This document shows, piece after piece, positions 1 to 6,371 of a DNA stretch of 7,307 nucleotides. The notes under the pieces were generated by a model, which saw only the letters and a list, made by a program, of their open reading frames with translations, did not search any database and had not been told where the DNA came from. The translations under genes were made by a program, and so were the position numbers. Source of the DNA: Rhodobacteraceae bacterium UBA7436 (lineage in GTDB: Bacteria > Pseudomonadota > Alphaproteobacteria > Rhodobacterales > Rhodobacteraceae); assembly GCA_002478745.1 (NCBI GenBank), contig DLQI01000104.1:1-7307 (forward strand), given 5' to 3'. Every line of letters starts with the position of its first letter. The first letter of the stretch is position 1.

Positions 1-1
1 T

Positions 2-367
2 GGCGGCAATGGGATGCGTTTAAAATACTCAAATCCTATGTACATGGATGACGTTGCCGTAGATTTTCCAGAAATGAAAATCATCCTTGCCCACCCATCA
101 TTCCCTTGGCAGGAAGAAGCGCTAGCCGTCGCCCAGCATAAGCCGAATGTTTACATTGACCTTTCAGGTTGGTCCCCCAAATACTTCCCAGACATTCTGG
201 TGAAGTACTGCAATTCGATCTTGAAGAAGAAGGTGTTGTTCGGCTCAGATTGGCCAATGATTACACCAGAGCGGTGGTTGGCTGATTTCGAAAAAATCGC
301 AATCAAAGACGAGCTGCGCGAGGGCATCATCAAAGGCAACGCCATGCAGCTGCTTGGGGTCGAGTGA
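2..367 (+). CDS. Amidohydrolase family protein (ACMSD-like), C-terminal part, 5' end outside window
   Basis: The frame is open from base 2 (GGNG before the first in-window Met at 14) and ends at TGA 365-367, so about 121 C-terminal residues are visible. Seen: an AHPSFPW motif followed by NVYIDLSGWSPKYFP and then VLFGSDWP. These are the late metal/catalytic His and Asp blocks of the amidohydrolase_2 family (PF04909), TIM-barrel metal-dependent hydrolases or decarboxylases related to ACMSD. Full-length members are usually about 270-350 residues, so more than half lies upstream; the Met at 14 is internal, not a start. The substrate cannot be told from this part. The next gene on the same strand starts 152 nt downstream; I see no recognised gene and no clear hairpin terminator in that gap. 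Family call firm, function open. Confidence 0.88.
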   Translation, partial: GGNGMRLKYSNPMYMDDVAVDFPEMKIILAHPSFPWQEEALAVAQHKPNVYIDLSGWSPKYFPDILVKYCNSILKKKVLFGSDWPMITPERWLADFEKIAIKDELREGIIKGNAMQLLGVE

Positions 368-519
368 TCGGCTCACCGCCGCGTGGAAAACCGTTACTTT
401 ATTTACATAATGTTGATTATAGAGTGGTTTAATGCCAAGAGCTGCGATCGTTCCCCTGTGTACATCAATCACCAGAACGGGCAGACATAAACCGACGTTA
501 AAAAGCAAAGGGCCCCAAA

Positions 520-849
520 ATGATCATTTATGGACTAAGCACCTGCTCTGATTGCCAGAAAGCACAAAAAGCATTGGAAGCCGCTGGCAATACGATCACG
601 TTTCGGGATGTGCGCGCAGAACCTTTGACTGAAGCAGAGCTTGAAGAATTGCTGATCGAATTCGGTGACCGTTTAGTGGATCGCACCACGAATGACTATC
701 GCGCCTTGAACACTTGGCTGAAGAACTCTGAAGCCGATGCACAAATTTCATCCAAACCCAAAGTAATGGCCCGCCCCGTTATTCGGGACGAGGGCCGTTT
801 CTATTTAGGTTGGACGGACGAAGTTCAGCAGGCTTTGCTGGCTGACTAA
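520..849 (+). CDS. ArsC/Spx-family (YffB-like) thioredoxin-fold protein
   Basis: A complete 109-residue protein starts with ATG at 520. A Shine-Dalgarno-like AAAGGG at 507-512 lies 7 nt before it. The N-terminus MIIYGLSTCSDCQKA carries a CXXC pair (Cys9, Cys12) at the end of the first strand, as in the ArsC/Spx/YffB family. A later KVMARPVI block (residues 81-88) matches the conserved Arg-Pro loop of the family, and the end has the usual YLGWTDEVQQALL helix. Length is normal for the family (about 110-120). Many annotations call such proteins arsenate reductase. There is no arsR, arsB or acr3 gene in the window, and CXXC members like YffB are not proven arsenate reductases. A general thiol-redox role in the cytoplasm is the safest reading. 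Confidence 0.9.
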   Translation: MIIYGLSTCSDCQKAQKALEAAGNTITFRDVRAEPLTEAELEELLIEFGDRLVDRTTNDYRALNTWLKNSEADAQISSKPKVMARPVIRDEGRFYLGWTDEVQQALLAD

Positions 850-884
850 GTCGCGCTCTTAAACAGGAAACTAACCCATCGAAT

Positions 885-924
885 CGAAGATCTTGCCACG
901 CATGCGCAGATGATGTGATCTTCG
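885..924. repeat. Inverted repeat downstream of the ArsC-like gene
   Basis: Arms CGAAGATC (885-892) and GATCTTCG (917-924) are perfect complements around a 24-nt loop that itself holds a CGCATGCG palindrome. The repeat lies 36 nt after the ArsC-family stop codon. No T-run follows on the plus strand, so it is a poor intrinsic terminator. It could be a weak hairpin terminator, a degraded IS end or chance. Confidence 0.3.
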
Positions 925-1005
925 GCCGTGTCGTCAACTAATGCCCTGATCATAGCAAGAGTCGCGATTCAGGTGTCGCGCACAGCCAATCGTCGTGAGT
1001 GAAGT

Positions 1006-1034
1006 TTGACCGAACCCTGCCTTACGGCTATGGA
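1006..1034 (+). promoter_or_regulatory. Possible relic metK promoter
   Basis: TTGACC (1006-1011) and TATGGA (1029-1034) are spaced by exactly 17 nt. The -35 is close to consensus; the -10 matches poorly. Transcription would start near 1040, immediately before the riboswitch-like stem at 1046, which is where a riboswitch leader should begin. The placement is the main argument; by sequence alone this would be weak. Confidence 0.33.
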
Positions 1035-1043
1035 CGGGATATA

Positions 1044-1095
1044 ATCGCCAAAACGGCTTCCTGAAGTGGCGGGCAGACAACAATTATAGTACCAT
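1044..1095 (+). promoter_or_regulatory. SAM/SAH riboswitch relic upstream of the metK fragment
   Basis: A perfect 5-bp stem, CGCCA (1046-1050) with TGGCG (1067-1071), encloses a loop containing AACGGCTTCCTG (1052-1063). That loop matches, as I recall it, the conserved ligand-binding core of the SAM/SAH riboswitch class, a small H-type pseudoknot found in Rhodobacterales before metK. In working copies a downstream GGAGCA-like strand, which is also the ribosome binding site, pairs back with the loop; ligand binding hides it and lowers SAM synthetase translation. Here the segment before the ATG at 1096 reads AATTATAGTACCAT, with no GGAG, so the pseudoknot strand and ribosome site appear lost. 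Position directly before metK codons strongly supports the call. It is almost certainly non-functional. Confidence 0.68.
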
Positions 1096-1283
1096 ATGTC
1101 CAGTAAAAGATACACGTTCACTTCGGAATCCGTTTTCTAGGGGCATCCTGACAAGGTATGCGACCTTATTTCGGACGCCGTCTTGGACGCGTTTTTAAGC
1201 GAAGAGTCTGAAGCGCGCTGCGGCTGAAACCTTTGCTACCACAGACCGTGTTATCATTGCTGTCGAGGTTGGCGTGTGCGACT
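1096..1283 (+). pseudogene. metK: S-adenosylmethionine synthetase, 5' fragment (degenerate)
   Basis: From ATG 1096 the frame reads MSSKRYTFTSESVF, stop, GHPDKVCDLISDAVLDAF, which is the N-terminus of MetK (normal form TSESVSEGHPDKV.D.ISDA.LDA). The conserved Glu codon GAG has become TAG at 1138-1140. After EAR the frame breaks (about 2 nt lost near 1220) and resumes as AAETFATTDRVIIAVEVGVCD in another frame, the next conserved MetK block. Homology ends near 1280-1285, where IS66 transposase sequence begins. About 60 of the usual ~390 codons remain. MetK makes S-adenosylmethionine from ATP and methionine and is normally essential, so an intact copy must lie elsewhere; this is a decayed duplicate or transferred copy. 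Identity is firm; the 3' boundary is good to about 10 nt. Confidence 0.92.
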
Positions 1284-1808
1284 TCAGCAAGCGGACGGCT
1301 ACAAGGGGTTATGCCAAACCTTACGAGCCCGAACCGGGCGGCCCGCAGCGTTTACGCGAAGCCACCTGCTGGGTAGACCTACGGTGTGGCTTCCATGATT
1401 TTGGACCTCTACAAAATCCGAGATTGCCTGCGAGGCGCTTGATCAGATAGGTAAGCTCTATGATGTCGAGCGTGACATATGCGGCCAGTATACTGACGTC
1501 CGCTACGTTCCGTGTATAATGCTGAGCCGCCAAGTGGCATTCAACCTGTTCAAGCAACATGGCCCCGTCGCGATCGATAACAATACCGGGGAGTGCGCCC
1601 TGCGCTCGATTGGAATTGGACAGAAGAATTGGCTATTTTCTAGGACAAATACCAGCGCAGAGACTCTGGCGCGTGCCATGACCATTATTGAAACCACCAA
1701 GCATACCTCGCCGACATTCTGACCCACGAACACAAGATAATCCGACTAGATAAACTGTTGCCATGGAATTGGGAACCGCTGGCCGTTGCTCATCAGGGGG
1801 TCGCATGA
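1284..1808 (+). pseudogene. IS66-family transposase (TnpC), C-terminal remnant in three frames
   Basis: The sequence decodes as the C-terminal part of an IS66 DDE transposase broken by indels. Frame A, to about 1401: QADGYKG, then after a slip YEPEPGGPQRLREATCW and LRCGFHDF. Frame B, 1402-1700: WTSTKSEIACEALDQIGKLYDVERDI, then a shortened linker, then AIDNNTGECALRSIGIGQKNWLF and SAETLARAMTIIETTK. Frame C, 1704-1808: YLADILTHEHKIIRLDKLLPWNW and a stop at 1806-1808. The DNN..E block that carries the last catalytic Glu is still readable. Between VERDI and IDNN several tens of residues are missing, and near 1700 about 20 nt are lost. The N-terminal half, tnpA/tnpB and clear terminal inverted repeats are absent. 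This is an old, inactive insertion. Confidence 0.9.
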
Positions 1809-2103
1809 CGGCTGCCACAACCCATGTCCGATCGTCGATCAGGCCGCAAAATGCTAGGCGTTGATGTCGCACTTCTCGAAGTGATCATCCCCAATGATAC
1901 AACCTCACCTACGGCAACATCGTTAGCGTCGCCCTCGGGCCCGGCGACACTATCTCTACGCTGACCGACATGATCTGAGCCGCTCGTCCCATTAGCAAAG
2001 ATTGGCACCCGAATTAAGGCTCAGCCGCTGTGATAACAATGGGGCGGTTCTATTCAATCTCCTAAACTACGGGGTTGCATGGGTAATCTTTACTGGGGAA
2101 AGA
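1809..2103. other. Unassigned sequence between two transposase remnants
   Basis: No intact gene is supported here. Open frames on both strands are short and lack family motifs or ribosome binding sites. The plus strand around 1907-1975 reads like coding sequence (TYGNIVSVALGPGDTI, then STLTDMI and a stop), possibly another gene scrap, but I cannot assign it safely. Part may be the non-coding 3' end of the IS66 element, though no terminal inverted repeat was recognised. Confidence 0.5.
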
Positions 2104-2253
2104 GCACTTGTGAACCGCCGATGGTCTGCTGGGGATCATGGCTATGATACGGATCGGTTGCGTGAATCTTTTATAGTTATTAGTATAACGCCTTCGATCC
2201 TCGGCAGAAAACCATGCAATAAGTTAGTCAAATATGACAAACGCCGCAACTGA
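2104..2253 (+). pseudogene. IS5-family (IS427-like) transposase fragment
   Basis: In one frame the sequence reads GDHGYDTDRLRESF (from 2131), then ITPSILGRKPCNKLVKYDKRRN and a TGA at 2251-2253. This matches the usual GDRGYDADW.R..L...GI.PCIP.RK....VKYDKRRYK.RN block of IS5-family DDE transposases of the IS427 group, covering the second catalytic Asp region. The frame stops just before the expected RN.IE..F segment with the last catalytic Glu. The preceding codons (ALVNRRWSA) align only loosely, so the left edge is approximate. Only about 45 of roughly 250 residues remain and no inverted repeats were seen. The stop lies 25 nt from the end of the convergent copA gene, so the insertion decayed right behind copA. 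Confidence 0.77.
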
Positions 2254-2278
2254 CATATTCTCGTTGTGGGTGTTGAAT

Positions 2279-4507
2279 CTAATGTACCCACCTCAGCCTT
2301 AACGCATTGCTCAAAACAAAAACACTCGACAACGCCATTGCGCCAGCAGCAAGCGCGGGTGATAGAAGCAATCCAAAGGCAGGGTAAAATACTCCTGCTG
2401 CTACGGGGATTAGCAGGGCGTTATATGCAAAAGCCCAGAACAGGTTTTGCTTGATATTGCGCATCGTCATTTGGCTGATGGTAACCGCATTGACCACCGC
2501 ACTTAAATCACCCGACATCATCACAACGTCTGCCGCCTCAATTGCAACATCCGTACCTGTACCGATCGCAATACCGACATCCGCCTTGGCCAATGCAGGC
2601 GCGTCATTGATCCCGTCACCAACAAAGGCAACCGGACCAGCCAATGTTGCGAGTGCCGCCAACTTACCCGCTGGCTTCGCCTCTGACACCACATTCGAAA
2701 TACCCAATGCCTTGGCCACGTATTGCGCGGTTTCGTCACGATCTCCGCTGACCATCGCAACGGAAATTCCTTTGTTTTGCAATTGGGCAACGATAGCTTT
2801 GGCCTCTGGCTTGATCTCATCGGATACCGCAAAGACTGCGGCAACTCTATGATCAATTGTCATAAAGACAGGGGTTTTGCCTTGCAGCGCCCAGCCCTGC
2901 GCTTTGGCCCCAAAGTCACCAACTTCATGCCCCATCTCAAGCATGAAATGCGCAGTGCCCACTTCGATTACATGATCTAAAACATTCGCAGTTGCCCCAC
3001 GTCCAACAAAGGCTTGGAAGTCCGCTGCCTTTGGAATCGTGACGCCCTCTTCAACTGCCCTCAAAACAATCGCTTTAGCGACAGGGTGTTCAGAACGCTG
3101 TTCAAGCCCTGCTATCAATGTCAGGATGTGGGCCCGATCAAACGCGGCATCGTGTTCGAACTCAGTGACCACTGGTGTGCCTTTTGTGAGCGTCCCTGTC
3201 TTGTCAAACACGATCGTCTTGATCGATTGCAGTTGTTGAAGGGCGTCTCCCTTGCGAAACAAAACACCCAGTTCGGCAGAGCGCCCTGCCCCGACCATGA
3301 TGGAGGTTGGCGTCGCCAAACCCATCGCGCATGGACAGGCGACGATCAAAACAGAAACTGCAGTGATTAACGCAAATTGCAACGCAGGTGTCGGGCCAAA
3401 GATAAGCCATGCGATAAGGGTGATGGTTGCCAACACCATAACTGCTGGCACAAACCATATGGTCACGCGGTTCACCAAATCTTGGATCGGAAGACGAGTG
3501 CCCTGCGCATCCTCAACCATCCGAATGATCTGAGCCAATGTACTAGCCTCACCCACACGCGCCGCTTGGATTGTCAGGCTGCCCGTACCGTTGACCGTTC
3601 CACCAATAACCTCCGCGCCGGGGCCTTTGTCGACGGGCATCGGTTCACCCGTGACCATGCTTTCGTCGATAAAGTTTTGACCTGTTAGAACAACCGCATC
3701 TGCCGGAACGGTTTCGCCAGGGCGCAATTGAATTTCATCACCGATCTGGATTTGATCCGCTGCGATCTCAATCCACTGATCATTGCGCAAGACCATCGCA
3801 GTTTTTGCGCGCAACCCAACAAGGCGCGCAATCGCATCACCCGTACGGCCTTTTGCGCGGGCCTCAAGGAAGCGACCCAATAGGATCAAGGTGATGATGA
3901 CACCCGCAGCTTCAAAGTAGACGGCCAAGTTGCCCATGGGCAACAAATTGGGTGCGAAGAGTGAAACCACTGAATACCCCCATGCCGCCAGTGTTCCGAT
4001 CGCCACCAATGCGTTCATATCAGGTGCGCCGCGAAACAGGTTGGGCAAACCGAGAGTATAGAATGACCGGCCAGGCCAGATCATGACCAAAGTGATCAAG
4101 AGAAACTGTACAAACCAACTGTTAGTTTGCCCAACGGTGCTGGAAACCCAGTGGTGCATCGGCTGATACATATGCCCGCCCATTTCAACCACGAAAACTG
4201 GAAAGGTCAAAAGCCCAGCAATCAGTGTTTGGAAACCCAAAGTCCGCACCTGTGATTGGCGCCGTTCCACTTGTTCTTGGCGTCCGGCACCTGCAACTTT
4301 GATCTTGGCCTTATAGCCTGAGTCTGTAATCGCCTGGGCCACTCGGGCTTCAGCGGCGGCATCTGGCAGGCCTTCAACAATCGCCTCTTCCAGTGCCAAA
4401 TTGACACGCGCTAAAGTCACATCTGGCAACGCCTGTAGTGTACGCTCCACCCGTCCAACGCAGGATGCGCAGTGCATTCCGCTAATATCATATGTGGTTA
4501 GGGACAT
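2279..4507 (-). CDS. copA: Cu(I)-exporting P1B-1-type ATPase
   Basis: A 742-residue inner-membrane pump that uses ATP to move Cu(I) out of the cytoplasm. Numbered from ATG 4507: one N-terminal metal-binding domain with GMHCASC (Cys13, Cys16); a His/Met-rich loop after TM1 (GGHMYQPMHHW); actuator TGE (286-288); CPC in TM6 (391-393); DKTGT with the phosphorylated Asp435; SEHP (His474, Pro475) in the ATP-binding domain; GDGIND (630-635); then Tyr695-Asn696 in TM7 and MALSS (724-728) in TM8. CPC with YN and MxxSS is the Cu(I)/P1B-1 signature. The gene looks intact and of normal length. A TTG at 4552 would add 15 residues, but they precede the normal MBD start and run into the divergent gene, while AAAGG lies about 10 nt before ATG 4507. 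No cueR or copper chaperone is visible. Confidence 0.95.
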   Translation of the reverse strand: MSLTTYDISGMHCASCVGRVERTLQALPDVTLARVNLALEEAIVEGLPDAAAEARVAQAITDSGYKAKIKVAGAGRQEQVERRQSQVRTLGFQTLIAGLLTFPVFVVEMGGHMYQPMHHWVSSTVGQTNSWFVQFLLITLVMIWPGRSFYTLGLPNLFRGAPDMNALVAIGTLAAWGYSVVSLFAPNLLPMGNLAVYFEAAGVIITLILLGRFLEARAKGRTGDAIARLVGLRAKTAMVLRNDQWIEIAADQIQIGDEIQLRPGETVPADAVVLTGQNFIDESMVTGEPMPVDKGPGAEVIGGTVNGTGSLTIQAARVGEASTLAQIIRMVEDAQGTRLPIQDLVNRVTIWFVPAVMVLATITLIAWLIFGPTPALQFALITAVSVLIVACPCAMGLATPTSIMVGAGRSAELGVLFRKGDALQQLQSIKTIVFDKTGTLTKGTPVVTEFEHDAAFDRAHILTLIAGLEQRSEHPVAKAIVLRAVEEGVTIPKAADFQAFVGRGATANVLDHVIEVGTAHFMLEMGHEVGDFGAKAQGWALQGKTPVFMTIDHRVAAVFAVSDEIKPEAKAIVAQLQNKGISVAMVSGDRDETAQYVAKALGISNVVSEAKPAGKLAALATLAGPVAFVGDGINDAPALAKADVGIAIGTGTDVAIEAADVVMMSGDLSAVVNAVTISQMTMRNIKQNLFWAFAYNALLIPVAAGVFYPAFGLLLSPALAAGAMALSSVFVLSNALRLRWVH

Positions 4508-4572
4508 ATCATGCTTGCCTTTGTGACCTGATATAGAATGATATGGCGACAAACGTTGCTAAGGACAATGAT
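4508..4572. promoter_or_regulatory. Divergent control region between copA and the aminotransferase gene
   Basis: Only 65 nt separate the two chosen start codons. The region must hold the 5' ends and ribosome binding sites of both genes: AAAGG before copA on the minus strand and AAGGA at 4561-4565 on the plus strand, 7 nt before ATG 4573. I looked for a CueR/MerR-type dyad with 19-20 bp promoter spacing and did not see a convincing one. An AT-rich TGATATAGAATGATAT run (4529-4544) may contain -10 elements, but no matching -35 is clear. Confidence 0.4.
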
Positions 4573-5829
4573 ATGACCACAATAACTGCGCCTCTTCTGA
4601 CAAAGATCCGCAACCGTTTTGCCCATGTGGACAGTTGCCCGTTCACGGGGCCACGCATCTTTTTCGAGAATGCAGGTGGTGCTTTAACGCTAAACTCAGT
4701 TGTTGAAACCAGCGCAAAATTCGCAGCTATTCCCGATAACCAAGGCCGCGCGAATGCGGCGGCAGAGGCATTGATTGGGATTATCAAGAAATCTAAGTCT
4801 GATATGGCCACCTTCTTTAACGCGTCAAACGGTCAATTCTTTGTTGGCGAAAGCGGCACCGAGCTAACCTACCGTTTGATCCGCACCGCTGTGATGGGAT
4901 CGGGTGGCGGCGCTGCGATCGGCTCTACTGTTGAGCACCCTGCCTCGCGCTCTGCTGCGCAGCATTGGGCGCAACAAGCTGGCATGCCCTACATAAGCGT
5001 GGCGCATGACGATGCAACTGGATTGGTAACGGCAGACGCATACGCCGCGAAAATGACCTCAGATGTTAAGGTCGCCACGATTCTACACACTTCCCCAGTG
5101 ACAGGCATGGCAATTGATGTGGCCAGTATCGCAGCCACAATTCGTGCGATTGCGCCAGATTGTTTTATTATTGTTGATGGTATCCAACACGCCAGCCACG
5201 GTCGTATTGATATCGACGCCTATGGAATCGATGGCTATATTGTCTCACCTTACAAAGTATTTTCGCGCCATGGATATGGAGTGGCATGGGCTTCTGAGCG
5301 TTTGTCAAAATTGCCACTTGAAGCCTTAATTGATGGGCCGGTTGAAAATTGGGAAATGGGCACACGCGATACAGGGGCCTATGCAACATTTTCAGACGTG
5401 ATCGATTATTTCGATTGGTTGGGCGGAGAAGTTTCTGACGCCACCAATCGACGCGCACGGATCGAAGCCGCAGGCGTCGCGATCAAGGCACATGAGAAAT
5501 CGCTAACAGATGCCATGCTGTTTGGCACCGGAAATTTGCAAGGCTTGGCCGAGATTGAGGGTGTCACAATTGTGGGTGGTCAGGACAACCCGTCCCGCGA
5601 GGGATTGGTTTGTTTCGCGCTCGACACCGTCCCTGCCTTGGACATCGTGGACAAGTTGAACCAAAGCGGCATTCGCACACATATTCGCAAAGCAGATCAC
5701 TATTCCGGCAATATCCTGACGCCACTGGGTCTGCCCGCCGCAGTGCGCGTTTCAATGTGTCATTACAATACAGTTGGCGAAGTCGCTGCGTTTTTAACTG
5801 CAATGAAAGAGATTTCAGAGAGCGCATGA
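4573..5829 (+). CDS. Class V aminotransferase-fold PLP enzyme (cysteine desulfurase-like, VC1184 type)
   Basis: A 418-residue PLP enzyme of the SufS/NifS-like fold. Seen, numbered from ATG 4573: FFENAGGALTL near residue 30-40; DGIQHASHG (Asp202, Gln205, His206), whose Asp contacts the PLP ring nitrogen; SPYK with Lys228 as the PLP Schiff-base lysine; and RVSMCHYNT near the end (Arg392), matching the substrate-carboxylate Arg and YNT motif. At the place where SufS has its HHCA.P loop with the persulfide Cys, this protein reads DHYSGN. It is therefore unlikely to be a true cysteine desulfurase despite the usual annotation; a lyase, epimerase or kynureninase-like reaction is possible. ATG 4543 is in frame, but AAGGA at 4561-4565 favours 4573. 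It probably forms a transcript with the DUF4188 gene 68 nt downstream. Confidence 0.9.
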   Translation: MTTITAPLLTKIRNRFAHVDSCPFTGPRIFFENAGGALTLNSVVETSAKFAAIPDNQGRANAAAEALIGIIKKSKSDMATFFNASNGQFFVGESGTELTYRLIRTAVMGSGGGAAIGSTVEHPASRSAAQHWAQQAGMPYISVAHDDATGLVTADAYAAKMTSDVKVATILHTSPVTGMAIDVASIAATIRAIAPDCFIIVDGIQHASHGRIDIDAYGIDGYIVSPYKVFSRHGYGVAWASERLSKLPLEALIDGPVENWEMGTRDTGAYATFSDVIDYFDWLGGEVSDATNRRARIEAAGVAIKAHEKSLTDAMLFGTGNLQGLAEIEGVTIVGGQDNPSREGLVCFALDTVPALDIVDKLNQSGIRTHIRKADHYSGNILTPLGLPAAVRVSMCHYNTVGEVAAFLTAMKEISESA

Positions 5830-5897
5830 CGAAGTGGGAGGCGAGGCCTCACATTTGAAATCCATACGGATGTCGCTTGGTAATAGGTAATTTTTAG

Positions 5898-6371
5898 ATG
5901 GCGGATATAATCGGCGAAAGTGTGGCAGCACATATTGACGGCGATTTTGTCGCCTTCCTGATCGGGCTGCGGATAAATAAGCCTTGGAAGATTCACAAAT
6001 GGCTTCCCGCCGCCCTCGCCATGCCGCGTATGCTGAAAGAACTGTCTGCCCTACCCTCTGATGAAACTGGGTTTCTGGGGTATTCCAGCGCTACAACTGG
6101 CGTCATGGTTCAATATTGGCGCAGCTATGATCATCTTGAAAAATACGCACGCTCTCAAGATCACACGCACTTTTCTACATGGAATGCATTCAACAAACGG
6201 ATCAAAGGCGCTCGCGCGGATGTTGGTATTTGGCACGAGACCTATCTGATAAAAGACGGACAGTATGAAGCCGTCTATTCCGGCATGCCTGCTTTTGGAT
6301 TGGGCAAGGCATCAAGTCTTGTTCCTGCCACCGGTAAGCGCAGTGTCTCACGCTCTAGGCTGGAACGCTGA
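5898..6371 (+). CDS. DUF4188 domain protein (monooxygenase-like)
   Basis: A 157-residue protein. The core GDFVAFLIGLRINKPWKIHKW (15-35), GFLGY (58-62), VMVQYWRSYDHLEKYAR (69-85), GIWHETYLI (110-118) and YEAVYSGMPAFGLGKA (123-138) is the DUF4188 pattern (PF13826). These proteins have a dimeric ferredoxin-like fold resembling small antibiotic-biosynthesis-type monooxygenases. Databases sometimes call them monooxygenases or relate them to phenylacetaldoxime dehydratase, but no reaction is established. No signal peptide is seen; the FVAFLIGL stretch is part of the fold. A weak AGGT at 5886-5889 serves ATG 5898. It follows the aminotransferase gene by 68 nt on the same strand, so the two may act on a common metabolite. 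Its TGA (6369-6371) touches the stop codon of the opposing regulator. Confidence 0.87.
   Translation: MADIIGESVAAHIDGDFVAFLIGLRINKPWKIHKWLPAALAMPRMLKELSALPSDETGFLGYSSATTGVMVQYWRSYDHLEKYARSQDHTHFSTWNAFNKRIKGARADVGIWHETYLIKDGQYEAVYSGMPAFGLGKASSLVPATGKRSVSRSRLER

Noticed and set aside
402..433. Promoter for the ArsC-like gene (TTTACA with downstream TTTAAT)
   Set aside because: The spacing is 20 nt and the alternative -10 at 17 nt does not resemble consensus, so it was not listed.
520..849. Arsenic resistance operon
   Set aside because: Only an ArsC-family protein is present; no arsR, arsB, acr3 or arsH lies near, and CXXC-type members need not reduce arsenate.
1907..1975. Possible cysteine synthase (CysK) C-terminal scrap, from the GPGDTI and STLTD-like segment
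   Set aside because: The similarity covers few residues, and the flanking SKLF-type motif expected in CysK is not readable.
1321..2008. Several minus-strand open frames of 70-80 codons across this region
   Set aside because: They are antisense to the IS66 remnant or to non-coding debris, have no family motifs and no ribosome sites.
2002..2103. Extension of the IS5-family fragment to the ATG-like start of its open frame
   Set aside because: The codons before about 2104 do not align with transposase; the open frame is accidental there.
2254..2278. Terminal inverted repeat of the IS5 fragment next to the copA stop
   Set aside because: No matching partner repeat was found on the left side, and the stretch is too short to judge.
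4508..4552. Longer copA start at a TTG codon (4552), adding 15 residues
   Set aside because: The extra residues precede the normal start of the metal-binding domain and would overlap the divergent gene's leader; ATG 4507 has its own AAAGG upstream.
4543..4572. Earlier in-frame ATG (4543) for the aminotransferase-like gene
   Set aside because: It has no good ribosome site, while ATG 4573 has AAGGA 7 nt upstream and the added residues match nothing in the family.
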